Part shown: positions 42,505 through 51,795 of the stretch, piece by piece
How positions within the stretch are numbered: position 1 is the first letter of the stretch
Layout: each line of letters starts with the position of its first letter
Source: Oceanobacillus profundus
GTDB taxonomy: Bacteria > Bacillota > Bacilli > Bacillales > Amphibacillaceae
Direction of reading: 5' to 3'
Length of the DNA: 64,000 nt
Assembly (NCBI RefSeq): GCF_003515705.1
Contig: NZ_QWEH01000002.1
Coordinates: 372,001 to 436,000 of the forward strand
Made by a program: the position numbers and the translations under genes
The notes under the pieces: generated by a model
What the model was told of the DNA's origin: nothing
Databases searched by the model: none
The model's input: only the letters and a program-made list of their open reading frames with translations

Positions 42505-44067
42505 ATTAAAAGTATTAATAAGCTATTTAAATTTTTTAACAGTGAACACCCTCTTGAAGAACAGTCGAGTCCATTTCAAAGCGAAGTACTTAAAGGTGAA
42601 TTGGAGAATGATGTAAACGAGTTAAAGGCGGTGTTCGAAAAATCTTCGGATATCGTCTATCGTGAGCTGCATATCGGGAATAAAAAAGGAATGCTTATTT
42701 TTTTAGATGGGCTTGTCAACCAACAATTAATGGATTCCGACGTATTGAAACCGTTATTGAATTGGGATGAACAGGAGTTAAATGCGGGAATTACTTCAAT
42801 TAAACAGCTGTTAGAACGAGTTGTTACTACAGCTGATGTTACTAGTAGTCAAAAACTGCAAGATGTTACCGATCATATTTTATCGGGAAATACGGTTTTA
42901 TTAATTGATAAAATGCCAGATGCATTATTTATTAGTATAAAGGGATGGGAGAAACGAGCAATTGAACAGCCAGAGTCGGAGGTAGTAGTTCGAGGGCCGC
43001 GGGATGGATTTACAGAAAACTTAAGGACAAATACGAGTTTAATCCGTAGAAGGTTGAAAACACCTCGGTTAAAAATGGAACAAAAAAAAGTAGGACGATT
43101 ATCGAAAACTGATCTCGTCATTACATATATCGAAGGCATTGCGGAAGATTCGTTAGTTCAGGAGATTCATGAAAGGATTGATCGAATAGATATTGACGCT
43201 ATCTTAGAAAGTGGATATATCGAAGAGTTAATCGACGATAACCCATTTTCTGTTTTTCCTTTAGTTGGTCATACCGAGCGTCCGGATAAAGTAGTTGGAA
43301 GCTTATTAGAAGGGAGCGTCGGCATTATCATTGATAATACGCCTTTTTGCCTAATTGCTCCACAAACGTTTTTTCAATTGATTCAAAGTCCTGAGGATTA
43401 TTATCAGCGTTATATTACGTCTTCGTTTATTCGAATGTTACGCTATTTGTTTTTAATTATCTCCCTATTGTTACCATCGCTCTATGTTGCTGTGACAACT
43501 TTTCATCAGGAAATGCTTCCAACCAGTTTATTACTTAGTTTAGCTGTTGCACGGGAGGCCACTCCTTTTCCTGCACTTATTGAAGCGTTAATTATGGAAG
43601 TTGCTTTTGAAGGATTGCGAGAAGCTGGAGTTCGCCTACCCCGAGCAGTAGGATCGGCTGTAAGTATTGTCGGGGCATTAGTAATTGGGCAAGCTGCCGT
43701 TGACGCTGGGATTGTCTCTAGTCCAATGGTCATTATTGTCGCAACAACTGGGATTGCTTCATTTATTATTCCAGGATATGAACAAGCTAACACTATTCGA
43801 ATTCTTCGCTTTCCAATGATGTTTCTTGCTGGATTTATGGGTCTGTATGGAGTTTTTTTAGGTGTGATAACGTTACAAATATATATTTTACGACTCCGGT
43901 CGTTTGGCGTTCCATACTTTTCACCAGTTGCTCCGTTGGATACAACTAATTTGAAGGATATATTTGTTAGGGCACCATGGTGGGCGATGAACAAGCGCCC
44001 AGGCTATCTAGGGAAAAATAAAGCGAATCGTATTAAGCATAATTCACGTCCTGGTCCGAATCAATAA
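42505..44067 (+). CDS. GerA-family germinant receptor subunit A (probable AUU start)
   Basis: A 520-residue protein: soluble N-terminal domain (about 1-290) with FEKSSDIVYREL, ELHIGNKKGMLIFLDGLVN and DRIDIDAILESGYIEELI, then about five membrane segments with PLVGHTERPDKVVGSLLEG and GIASFIIPGYEQANTIRILRF. It belongs to the GerAA/GerKA family, which senses germinants in the spore inner membrane. No ATG exists before residue 32. AGGGGGG ends 9 bases before an in-frame ATT at 42505. TTG 42601 lacks a well-spaced site and would cut a normal N-terminal tail (IKSINKLFKFF). First gene of a four-gene operon. Confidence 0.9.
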   Translation: MKSINKLFKFFNSEHPLEEQSSPFQSEVLKGELENDVNELKAVFEKSSDIVYRELHIGNKKGMLIFLDGLVNQQLMDSDVLKPLLNWDEQELNAGITSIKQLLERVVTTADVTSSQKLQDVTDHILSGNTVLLIDKMPDALFISIKGWEKRAIEQPESEVVVRGPRDGFTENLRTNTSLIRRRLKTPRLKMEQKKVGRLSKTDLVITYIEGIAEDSLVQEIHERIDRIDIDAILESGYIEELIDDNPFSVFPLVGHTERPDKVVGSLLEGSVGIIIDNTPFCLIAPQTFFQLIQSPEDYYQRYITSSFIRMLRYLFLIISLLLPSLYVAVTTFHQEMLPTSLLLSLAVAREATPFPALIEALIMEVAFEGLREAGVRLPRAVGSAVSIVGALVIGQAAVDAGIVSSPMVIIVATTGIASFIIPGYEQANTIRILRFPMMFLAGFMGLYGVFLGVITLQIYILRLRSFGVPYFSPVAPLDTTNLKDIFVRAPWWAMNKRPGYLGKNKANRIKHNSRPGPNQ

Positions 44068-44117
44068 GAAAAACGCTAATGCGGCTTTCCAGATGTAGTA
44101 GATCAGATTGGAAGAAA

Positions 44118-44141
44118 TCGGTGAAAAAACCGACTTTTTTT
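44118..44141 (+). terminator. Small hairpin with T-run between ger A and C genes
   Basis: TCGGT pairs with ACCGA around GAAAAA, followed by CTTTTTTTT. Too weak to end transcription fully; it may attenuate expression of the downstream subunits. Confidence 0.45.
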
Positions 44142-44268
44142 CAAAACCTCTATCCAACTTTGAGGGAAGCCTCTCTGAATAAGTGCAACTAAGGCATTCG
44201 CCTAAATAGACAAATGCCAAGTTTTCTAACCATTTAACAACTTATGTCGAAGCGGAAAGGAAACGTAT

Positions 44269-45447
44269 ATGAAACGAAAATGTAGGTTAATCTTACTTAT
44301 CGTGATGATACCACTCCTTACGAGTTGCTGGGGTAGGACCGAGGTAATTGATATCGCCTTAGTCACTGGTATTGCAATTGATAAAGGGGAAAATAAAAAT
44401 ATTCTGCTTAGCTTACAAATTGCAGTTCCAAAAAACCTTGGCCCTCAAGCTGGTAAAGGATCTGGGGGATCTGAAACAACAATAGTGGTCTCGGAAGAGG
44501 GGCAAGATATTATGGAAGCATATCGACAAATTCAGTTGAAGTTGTCCAGAGAGGTTTTCTTTGGTCAGAGTAATGTGCTTATTATAGGGGAAGAGTTGGC
44601 AACGGAAGGTGTTTCTTCTGTACTTGATTTCTTCACAAGGTTCAGGCAACCGCAATTAGGTAGCACAATTTTATTTGCGAAGGGAAAGGCAAATGATAAG
44701 TTAAACTTAAAACCTCAGATTGAAAGTATGACGACAGAGGAAATTAGAGAACAAGAAAAAAGAGGGGCGGGGCTGGAAGTTAAGGTAAGGGATTTTTTGA
44801 CCCGCATGTTAGCTGATGGTGATGAACCCTTTGCTTCAGAAGTTTCAAGTGAGCCATTAGAAAAAGAGAATAATTCCTCAGATATGGTTCCGTCGCTAAA
44901 TGGCGCAGCAATCTTTAAGGGAGATAAATTAGTAGGATGGATGGATGATAAAGAATCTCGAGGTCTTTTATGGATGCGCGATGAATTTGTATCTGGAGCG
45001 ATATCTCTGACAGTTCCAGGTAATGAAGGCGGAGGGCAAATAGGGGCAGAAATACTGCAAGTATCATCTAAGATTAAGCCAACTGTATCGAAGGATAACG
45101 TGAAAATAAAAGTCGATAGCTATGGAGAAGTAGAAATCTTTGAAAACTCCTCAACGTTCGATTTGAATGATCCAGAAAATATTCAAAAGGTTAAAAAAAT
45201 GTTTGAAGATGAGGTTAAAGAAAGGCTTGAATTAACGGTGAATAAAGCTCAAAAAGAATTACAATCAGATGTCTTTGGCATTGGACATGCGGTTTATCGT
45301 TCGAATCCCAAACTGTGGAATGATATGTATAAAAGTAAGTGGGCAGAAGTTTTTCCTGAAATTGAAATCGTAATAGCAACTGAAATCAAGATAAAGGGTA
45401 CCGGGTTTACTAACCAGTCAATAATATTCTCAAATCAGAAAGATTAA
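44269..45447 (+). CDS. Germinant receptor lipoprotein, Ger(x)C family
   Basis: A 392-residue lipoprotein: lipobox LLTSC at residues 16-20, then the Ger(x)C-type fold with LVTGIAIDKGENKNILLSLQ, QLKLSREVFFGQSNVLIIGE and a C-terminal domain. GerC subunits sit on the outer face of the inner spore membrane as part of the receptor complex. GGAAAGG precedes the ATG. 201 bases separate it from the A gene. Confidence 0.92.
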   Translation: MKRKCRLILLIVMIPLLTSCWGRTEVIDIALVTGIAIDKGENKNILLSLQIAVPKNLGPQAGKGSGGSETTIVVSEEGQDIMEAYRQIQLKLSREVFFGQSNVLIIGEELATEGVSSVLDFFTRFRQPQLGSTILFAKGKANDKLNLKPQIESMTTEEIREQEKRGAGLEVKVRDFLTRMLADGDEPFASEVSSEPLEKENNSSDMVPSLNGAAIFKGDKLVGWMDDKESRGLLWMRDEFVSGAISLTVPGNEGGGQIGAEILQVSSKIKPTVSKDNVKIKVDSYGEVEIFENSSTFDLNDPENIQKVKKMFEDEVKERLELTVNKAQKELQSDVFGIGHAVYRSNPKLWNDMYKSKWAEVFPEIEIVIATEIKIKGTGFTNQSIIFSNQKD

Positions 45448-45484
45448 GGAGAATCCTTTACCGTCAAGTTCTTAGGAGGATCTT

Positions 45485-46585
45485 ATGGAACGAATATCGG
45501 TGTATCAGCTTTTTACAATTACAGTGTTTTTCCAGCTTGGTTCATCTGTAATATTTGGGTTTGCTTCATCTGCTGGCAGAGATGCGTGGCTAGCAATTCT
45601 AATCTCTACTGCATTGGGAATTATGCTGATTTTAATGTATATTGCTCTAATGAAAATGAACCCAAGTTTAACAGTTGTGGAATGGTTTCCGGCACAACTT
45701 GGAAAATGGATCGGTATGCCGATTGCTTGGCTATATCCACTTTTGTTTTTGTATGTGGCAGGGCGAATTTTAGCCGATGTAAAGTCAATTATCCCTGTTA
45801 CGATTCTTCCACAGACACCATCATGGTTCATTGTTCTCTCGCTTTTATTAGTTGTTTTGTATGGGGTTTCATCTGGAATTGAAGTTATCGCTCGACTAAC
45901 CGAATACTTGTTACCGATGGTGTTAATAATCTTCATGATTGAGGTTATTCTACTGTTTTTTTCAGATGTTGTGAATATTAACTATATCCTTCCCGTGGTT
46001 GGACAAGGTTGGGGAAAGATTTGGACAGCCGTATGGCCGACAGGTATCACGCAAACATTTGCGGAGACATTAACATTAGCAATGATTTGGCCATTAGTCA
46101 AAGAAACGGAAAAGGTAATGAAGGTAACAATTATCGCAGCAATTGTATCCGGAATAACGATTGCTATACTTAGTCTGATGCAATCGCTCGTCTTCGGAGA
46201 AAGTATTTTAGAACGTACCCTATTTCCCGTTTATACATTAATGCAACAAATATCGATTGCTGATTTCCTTGACAACCTAGATGCAATCGTAAGCTTAGTT
46301 ATGGTTCTCACTGCTTTTGCTAAATTAACGCTTTATTTTTTTGCGGCAGTTCGTTCGATGCAATTGTTATTGAATCTAAGTTCGAGCCGATATCTAATTT
46401 TACCTGTAGCTATCATTACCTACATGTTAGGAATGACGATGTCAACAAATTTAAGTGAACATATCTATGTCGGTATTCATATTTTTCCCCTTCATTTATG
46501 GGTTCCATTGTTAATTGTTTTACCATTTCTATTGCTGGTTGTGACTGTCATACGAAGGATATTTACTAAAGTCTCATCTAAATAA
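45485..46585 (+). CDS. Germinant receptor permease subunit, GerAB/GerKB family
   Basis: A 366-residue protein with ten membrane segments of the spore-germination permease branch of the APC superfamily: ISVYQLFTITVFFQLGSSVI at the start, then GKWIGMPIAWLYPLLFLYVAG. GerB subunits are thought to bind germinants. AGGAGG precedes the ATG. Gene order A-C-B resembles the gerK operon of B. subtilis. Confidence 0.93.
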   Translation: MERISVYQLFTITVFFQLGSSVIFGFASSAGRDAWLAILISTALGIMLILMYIALMKMNPSLTVVEWFPAQLGKWIGMPIAWLYPLLFLYVAGRILADVKSIIPVTILPQTPSWFIVLSLLLVVLYGVSSGIEVIARLTEYLLPMVLIIFMIEVILLFFSDVVNINYILPVVGQGWGKIWTAVWPTGITQTFAETLTLAMIWPLVKETEKVMKVTIIAAIVSGITIAILSLMQSLVFGESILERTLFPVYTLMQQISIADFLDNLDAIVSLVMVLTAFAKLTLYFFAAVRSMQLLLNLSSSRYLILPVAIITYMLGMTMSTNLSEHIYVGIHIFPLHLWVPLLIVLPFLLLVVTVIRRIFTKVSSK

Positions 46586-46599
46586 AGGAGTGTTATGGA

Positions 46600-46725
46600 A
46601 TGAACAGGTTTCTCTGGCCATGGCAGTCTGATGTAGTGATCGAGTATCCATGGATTTTATTAGTGTTTTTTTTGATTCTTTCGCTTCCATTCTCTATTGT
46701 TTCTTGGGTGCGGTGGAAAAAATGA
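46600..46725 (+). CDS. 41-residue single-pass membrane peptide at the end of the ger operon
   Basis: MNRFLWPWQSDVVIEYPW, then one membrane segment (ILLVFFLILSLPFSIVSW) and a basic end. AAAGGAG lies 9 bases upstream of the ATG, 14 bases after the stop of the B subunit, and the operon terminator follows 17 bases later. Some ger operons carry a small fourth (D) subunit with two membrane segments; this one has a single segment, so homology is unproven. I judge the ORF real from signals and position. Confidence 0.65.
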   Translation: MNRFLWPWQSDVVIEYPWILLVFFLILSLPFSIVSWVRWKK

Positions 46726-46741
46726 TCGCCATTTTTTTAGC

Positions 46742-46780
46742 AAAAAACACATGATCAACTGGAGTGATCATGTGTTTTAT
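46742..46780. terminator. Bidirectional terminator of the ger operon and patB-like gene
   Basis: AAAACACATGATCA pairs perfectly with TGATCATGTGTTTT around a 9-base loop. Confidence 0.92.
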
Positions 46781-46785
46781 CGTAT

Positions 46786-47964
46786 TTATTTAGTTAATGT
46801 TTGTACGGCACCGATTATCCGTTTGACACCTTCTTCTAAAGTTGCACGTGGACAGGCGATATTCATACGCATGAATTGTTCGCCAGCTTCTCCATAAGAT
46901 GCCCCAGTATTCAAGCCAACCTTTGCCTCTTCAATCATAAATTTATTCAAAGACTTACTATCCATATTTAGTGCACTGCAGTCAATCCAAAGAAGGTAAG
47001 TACCTTCCGTTTTCACAACTTTTAGTTCAGGTATATGCTGGTCGAACATTTCAGTTACATAATTGGTATGACTTTCAAGCAAGCTGTTTAATTCTTCAAG
47101 CCAAGGCTCGCCATGTGTATATGCTGCTTCCATTGCGGTATTTCCCATTGTATTTAATTGGTTATGAAAGCCTTGTTTATTAAATGATGCATCAAGCTTT
47201 TTTCGGTTTTCGGTATTGGTTGTAATCACATAGGATGCATCCAGTCCAGCAAGATTGAATGTTTTCGATGGAGCCATACACGTAATAGTATGATTGGCAA
47301 CTTCTTCAGAAAGTGAAGCAATCGGGATATGCTTCTGCCCTGGGAACACAAGGTCCGCATGAATTTCATCCGAAAGAATCATAACATCATATTTCAAACA
47401 TAACCTTGCCATTTCTTCCAGCTCATCTTGTCTCCACACACGACCAACAGGGTTATGTGGGGAGCATAAGATGAATGCTTTCACACCAAGTTTTAATTTG
47501 TTTTCAAAGTCTGCAAAATCGATTGTATAGTAATTATCCTTATTAACGAGTGGATTCTTGATTACTTCACGATCATGGGCTTCGATTACATTATAAAATG
47601 GTGGATAGACAGGAGTCTGAATGAGAATTTTATCCTGTGGCTCTGTGAAAGCTTGTACAGCAATATGTAGGCTTGTAACAACACCGTTACTGTAAGATAA
47701 CCAGGCAGGATCAATTTTCCAGTTATGTCTTTTTTCTAACCAATTGACGATTGAGCCTGACACTGTCTCATCGATAATAGTATATCCGTAAATTCCATGC
47801 TGAGCGCGTTTTATTAATGCTTCATTAACAGCTTCGGGAGCTTTAAAATCCATGTCAGCAACCCACATCGGTAGTACGTCCTCTGATTGGAACATTGCTT
47901 GCAGCATATCCCATTTAACAGATCTTGTATTTTTACGGTCATATAATTCTTCGAAAATACTCAT
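46786..47964 (-). CDS. patB: PLP-dependent C-S lyase / aminotransferase, PatB/MalY type
   Basis: A 392-residue fold-type I aminotransferase. It has LPMWVADMDFKAPEAV near the N-terminus (the PatB/MalY hallmark), CSPHNPVGRVWRQDEL, the ILSDEIHADLVFPG Asp-containing segment and the PLP lysine in MAPSKTFNLAGL. PatB-type enzymes cleave cystathionine or cysteine conjugates to a thiol, pyruvate and ammonia. A regulatory role like MalY cannot be read out. Monocistronic. Confidence 0.9.
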   Translation of the reverse strand: MSIFEELYDRKNTRSVKWDMLQAMFQSEDVLPMWVADMDFKAPEAVNEALIKRAQHGIYGYTIIDETVSGSIVNWLEKRHNWKIDPAWLSYSNGVVTSLHIAVQAFTEPQDKILIQTPVYPPFYNVIEAHDREVIKNPLVNKDNYYTIDFADFENKLKLGVKAFILCSPHNPVGRVWRQDELEEMARLCLKYDVMILSDEIHADLVFPGQKHIPIASLSEEVANHTITCMAPSKTFNLAGLDASYVITTNTENRKKLDASFNKQGFHNQLNTMGNTAMEAAYTHGEPWLEELNSLLESHTNYVTEMFDQHIPELKVVKTEGTYLLWIDCSALNMDSKSLNKFMIEEAKVGLNTGASYGEAGEQFMRMNIACPRATLEEGVKRIIGAVQTLTK

Positions 47965-48096
47965 AAAATGCCTCCTATAAAGTCGTTAATGCTATTATAA
48001 TTAGTAATCTTGACATTTGCCAAGCTTTTCGGCGATGCTAGTTGCAATTGTGCAAGCAGGAAGTTTTTACTTTCTTACTTGCTAAAAAAGCTTAGA

Positions 48097-48122
48097 GGAA
48101 ACGAAAAAAAAAGCAAAGCGTT
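48097..48122 (+). promoter_or_regulatory. Candidate ECF-type autoregulatory promoter
   Basis: GGAAAC at 48097-48102 and CGTT at 48119-48122 are 16 bases apart, matching the ECF pattern (T)GAAAC-n16-CGTN. It lies about 95 bases before the ECF sigma start codon. A hairpin GCAAAGCG/CGCCTTGC overlaps the -10 region. Confidence 0.5.
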
Positions 48123-48218
48123 AAACGCCTTGCTTACAGGGGGAATACGAGAAAGTCTTACAGTTATAGTATTACCCCGAAATAAAAAATATAAACAGGG
48201 ATTTTTAAATTTTTTTAT

Positions 48219-48713
48219 GTGAAAAATATAAACCGCGAACTAATTATTGAACGATTTGCTTATCAATTTGGTGTTAAACAAGAAAATATTCCAGATATTG
48301 TGCAGGAAACTTTTATTAGAATTCATCGAAAATCACATCAGTTTCATAAAGGGAAATTTACAACCTGGGTCTATCAAATTACATTAAATGTAGTTCGAGA
48401 CCAATACAGAAAGCAAAAACGAGACAGAAAGCTTATAGATAAGGCGAGGCAAAGCCAATTGCAAACAATAAAAAATAGTTATTATTTCGAAAAACAGGAG
48501 CATTTATTTTTGCATGAATGTATACAAAAACTGGATGCGAAATATAAAATCCCATTAATTTTATATTATTTCCATGATAAATCCTATGATGAGATCGCGC
48601 TTATTCTAAATATTAAACTATCCGTTGTGAAGACTAGAATTCATCGAGGCAAAGCGAAATTAAAGGAGATTTTTGAAACATCGATTGGAGAGGAGGTTTA
48701 CCAGAATGGATGA
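48219..48713 (+). CDS. ECF-type RNA polymerase sigma factor
   Basis: A 164-residue sigma-70 family protein. Region 2 has ENIPDIVQETFIRIHRKSHQF and KFTTWVYQITLNVVRDQYRK; region 4 has LDAKYKIPLILYYFHDKSYD and LNIKLSVVKTRIHRGKAKLK. The N-terminus is about ten residues shorter than most ECF factors and GTG 48219 has no ribosome site, so the start is uncertain. The 3' end overlaps the membrane-protein gene by 8 bases (ATGGATGA), which implies coupled translation. Likely responds to an envelope signal through that partner. Not one of the named B. subtilis sigmas that I can recognise. Confidence 0.85.
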   Translation: MKNINRELIIERFAYQFGVKQENIPDIVQETFIRIHRKSHQFHKGKFTTWVYQITLNVVRDQYRKQKRDRKLIDKARQSQLQTIKNSYYFEKQEHLFLHECIQKLDAKYKIPLILYYFHDKSYDEIALILNIKLSVVKTRIHRGKAKLKEIFETSIGEEVYQNG

Positions 48714-50247
48714 TAAGCCATTGGAAAAGATGCTTCACGAAATGAAAGATGACTATAACAAATTGCCGGAATATACAAATACCAAAACAGTTATGCATTC
48801 TATTTTTGCTAGGAAAAGGTCAAAGTGGGGACGGTTGTTGCCAACTGTTGCGATAATAGCGGGAATGCTTTTGTTTATGGTTGTTGCACTTCCTTTTATT
48901 AATGATGAACATCAAGGGGATAGAGAAGCTGAATATTTGAAACTTTATTTTCAGCAAAAGAAAGAAACTTTTCGCAAGGAACTTGGGATAGAAAGTGTGG
49001 AATCGTTTCGGGAGGTCAAACAGGCAGAACGTCTTGTGAAGCAGTTTGAATTAACAAGTCAAGCAGAGTCGTTTGAACAGATAAAGTCGGAAATCGATTA
49101 TTTATTTACAACTCCCGAGCAAGCAATTGAACAATTGAATGAAGCTGGAGAATCAATCGGGCAAAACTTAGAATTCGGTAATAAAATGTTAGAGATGGAA
49201 GCTTCACTACAAGCATATATACAAGAATTATTTGAAAAATATGCGTTTACGAATGATGAACAAAAGGCTTTACTAGAAGTACAGCATGATAAATTAAATT
49301 ATTCAGGGCCTTCTGATATAAAGGCATTTTTAAAGTTGCTGGATGAACAAGGGTTTGTCCTCAAACCTGAAGAATTTGAATCGCCAGCAATAAAGGTTCA
49401 AATGGACTATTTCTGGATTATCGGAAATAACGAAAGGTTACAGAAAATGGAATGGTTTGAACGCTATTTAGAATTAGTAGAAACAAAAATTGATCTGTAT
49501 GCACCTGGTATCTATAATGAACAACAAATTCCTTGGCATGAGTTTGACACAATCTTATTGGAAATTGAGGATCTGTTTAATGATTATCCAGAGGCGCAAA
49601 ATGTTTTATTTGAAGAAACATTTTTGCGAAATGTTGTACATTGGTATTTAGAGGGCTATATCGAAGCTGGTGAGTATTCGTATCCTGCTACCCTAAATCA
49701 AGATGCAAGGGATGAGTTATTACATTTTGTTAACGAGCATAGGGACTCTAAGTATTGGGAGATTGTGAACGGAGCTGTAAAGTTATATGAAGCAAACGAT
49801 TGGGAAAAAGGAGATCGTCTTTGGATTTTAACAAATAAACTATTCCTTATTTTTGACGAAAAATTCGAAGAGTTACAGTTAAAGGATATTCATGAGGTGA
49901 ATGGTTGGCCAATATTAAGTTCTACACCAAAGACATATATGGAATATGTAGAGGAACAAGATATCTCATTACTTGAAAAGCTCTCATCAATGGAGATTAT
50001 CTCACTCTATTATTATGCAGTCGAAAGGAAAGCAGAAGAAGTTGTTAATGACATAGTAATTAATCTTGATTTTAACCTAAGTAAAGTAAATTCTAATGAA
50101 TTGAGCTATATTATTCGAACGGATCATGCGACCAATCAAGAAACCTATCAATTACTAGGGGGGGACAACCATAAGATACTAGAAGAGGTGCGGTTGAGCA
50201 AGGAAGGAAATATGTGGAAGATTTCAAGCGTCGAATTATATCAATAA
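48706..50247 (+). CDS. Single-pass membrane protein, candidate anti-sigma partner of the ECF factor
   Basis: A 513-residue protein: about 33 cytoplasmic residues (DDKPLEKMLHEMKDDYNKLP), one membrane helix (LLPTVAIIAGMLLFMVVALPFI, residues about 34-55), then about 450 external residues, acidic and helical, without a domain I recognise. The topology and its place immediately behind the sigma gene suggest an anti-sigma factor, but no ZAS zinc motif is seen and the cytoplasmic part is short. ATG 48706 follows GAGGAGG. Function is inference. Confidence 0.7.
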   Translation: MDDKPLEKMLHEMKDDYNKLPEYTNTKTVMHSIFARKRSKWGRLLPTVAIIAGMLLFMVVALPFINDEHQGDREAEYLKLYFQQKKETFRKELGIESVESFREVKQAERLVKQFELTSQAESFEQIKSEIDYLFTTPEQAIEQLNEAGESIGQNLEFGNKMLEMEASLQAYIQELFEKYAFTNDEQKALLEVQHDKLNYSGPSDIKAFLKLLDEQGFVLKPEEFESPAIKVQMDYFWIIGNNERLQKMEWFERYLELVETKIDLYAPGIYNEQQIPWHEFDTILLEIEDLFNDYPEAQNVLFEETFLRNVVHWYLEGYIEAGEYSYPATLNQDARDELLHFVNEHRDSKYWEIVNGAVKLYEANDWEKGDRLWILTNKLFLIFDEKFEELQLKDIHEVNGWPILSSTPKTYMEYVEEQDISLLEKLSSMEIISLYYYAVERKAEEVVNDIVINLDFNLSKVNSNELSYIIRTDHATNQETYQLLGGDNHKILEEVRLSKEGNMWKISSVELYQ

Positions 50248-50290
50248 AAAAGCACCGTTCGCACTCTTAATTTGAGGCGACGGTGCTTTT
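50246..50290. terminator. Bidirectional terminator between the membrane-protein gene and pgi
   Basis: AAAAGCACCGTTCGC pairs with GGCGACGGTGCTTTT (one mismatch), with A/T runs outside. Confidence 0.88.
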
Positions 50291-50300
50291 CAAATATTAA

Positions 50301-51653
50301 TTACAAGCGTTTCTCTAATGCTTCTTTTTCTTCTTCAAATCCAGGCTTGCCAAGCAGTGCAAACATATTTTTCTTATACGCTTCTACACCAGGTTGATCA
50401 AATGGATTCACACCAAGTAAGTAGCCGCTAATAGCACATGCTTTTTCAAAGAAGTAAACCATGTAACCGAATGTATAAGCATCAAGTGCAGGCAATTCCA
50501 CGATGAGATTTGGAACATCTCCATCCGTGTGTGCGAGCATTGTACCTTGGAATGCTTTATCATTGATTTCATGAATGGTTTTTCCAGCTAGATAATTCAA
50601 ACCATCTGAATCATTTTCTTCTGCTTCTAGTGTTAAATTCTTTTTCGCAGCATTCACGTGAAGAACTGTTTCAAATATATTGCGACGCCCTTCTTGGATA
50701 TATTGACCAAGTGAATGCAAGTCTGTTGTGAAGTTAGCAGAGGAAGGGTAAATCCCTTTTTGATCCTTTCCTTCACTTTCGCCAAATAATTGCTTCCACC
50801 ATTCGGAGAAGTATTGTAAGCTTGGCTCATAGTTAATCAGAAGCTCTGTAACCTTGCCTTTGTTATATAAAACATTGCGAACCGCTGCATATTGATAGGC
50901 TGGGTTGTTAGCCAGTGTTGGCTCAGCTAAGTCATGCATTGCATCCTTAGCACCCTGCATCATATCATCAATGGAAATGCCACTTACTGCAATTGGGAGT
51001 AATCCAACAGCGGTAAGAACAGAATAACGGCCACCAACATCGTCTGGAATTACAAATGTTTCATAACCAGCTTGGTCTGCAGAAGTTTTTAAAGCGCCTT
51101 TTGCCCGGTCTGTAGTAGCATAAATACGCGTTTTTGCTTCTTCAGCACCATATTTTTCTTCTAAGTATTTTTTAAAAATACGGAAAGCAACAGCAGGTTC
51201 TGTTGTTGTTCCACTTTTAGAAATAACGTTAATAGAAAAGTCCTTATCTTTTAATAGCTCTAATAGTTCACTCATATAAGTTGAGCTTAAATGATGACCA
51301 ACAAAGATAACCTGTGGTACTTTTCGTTCCTCTTTCGTAAGTAGGTTTTGGAAAGAATGATTGAGCATCTCTAGTGCTGCACGTGCGCCAAGATAAGACC
51401 CGCCAATACCAATAACAAGCAATATGTCGGAATCATTTTTGATTTTCTCTGCACTTTTCTTTATACGTGCATATTCTTCTTTATCATAGTTTTCGGGTAA
51501 ATCAATCCAGCCAAGAAAATCGTTACCCGGGCCAGTTTTTTCATGTAGCATATGATGTGCTGATTCCACAAATGGGCTTAAGTAATCAACCTCGTGCTGG
51601 TCGAAAAATTTTAGAGCTTTATCATAGGTAAATGAAACGTGTGACATTGACAT
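50301..51653 (-). CDS. pgi: Glucose-6-phosphate isomerase
   Basis: A 450-residue phosphoglucose isomerase: [73 protein letters not shown] and the C-terminal [16 protein letters not shown]. It interconverts glucose-6-phosphate and fructose-6-phosphate. Length is that of Gram-positive short-form enzymes. GGAGG lies ahead of the ATG. Upstream lies yugI on the same strand, with its own terminator. Confidence 0.97.
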   Translation of the reverse strand: MSMSHVSFTYDKALKFFDQHEVDYLSPFVESAHHMLHEKTGPGNDFLGWIDLPENYDKEEYARIKKSAEKIKNDSDILLVIGIGGSYLGARAALEMLNHSFQNLLTKEERKVPQVIFVGHHLSSTYMSELLELLKDKDFSINVISKSGTTTEPAVAFRIFKKYLEEKYGAEEAKTRIYATTDRAKGALKTSADQAGYETFVIPDDVGGRYSVLTAVGLLPIAVSGISIDDMMQGAKDAMHDLAEPTLANNPAYQYAAVRNVLYNKGKVTELLINYEPSLQYFSEWWKQLFGESEGKDQKGIYPSSANFTTDLHSLGQYIQEGRRNIFETVLHVNAAKKNLTLEAEENDSDGLNYLAGKTIHEINDKAFQGTMLAHTDGDVPNLIVELPALDAYTFGYMVYFFEKACAISGYLLGVNPFDQPGVEAYKKNMFALLGKPGFEEEKEALEKRL

Positions 51654-51742
51654 CCTCCTTTAATTGCAATCAACTGCATAACTTAACTTTATCCGATAAG
51701 GATAGTGAAATCAAGAATGATGCAATTTGGATTTGCATACAA

Positions 51743-51785
51743 AAAACATACACAACGAAGTTAAATCCTTCAATGTGTATGTTTT
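51743..51785 (-). terminator. Terminator of yugI
   Basis: AAAACATACACA pairs with TGTGTATGTTTT; the minus strand continues into T-rich sequence. Confidence 0.75.
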
Positions 51786-51795
51786 AATTTGTTTC

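Noticed and set aside
48010-48222. 70-codon frame ending at the ECF sigma start codon
   Set aside because: TTG start without ribosome site. It overlaps the ECF-type promoter and a hairpin, and the translation looks random. The overlap ATGTGA with the sigma GTG is intriguing but not enough.
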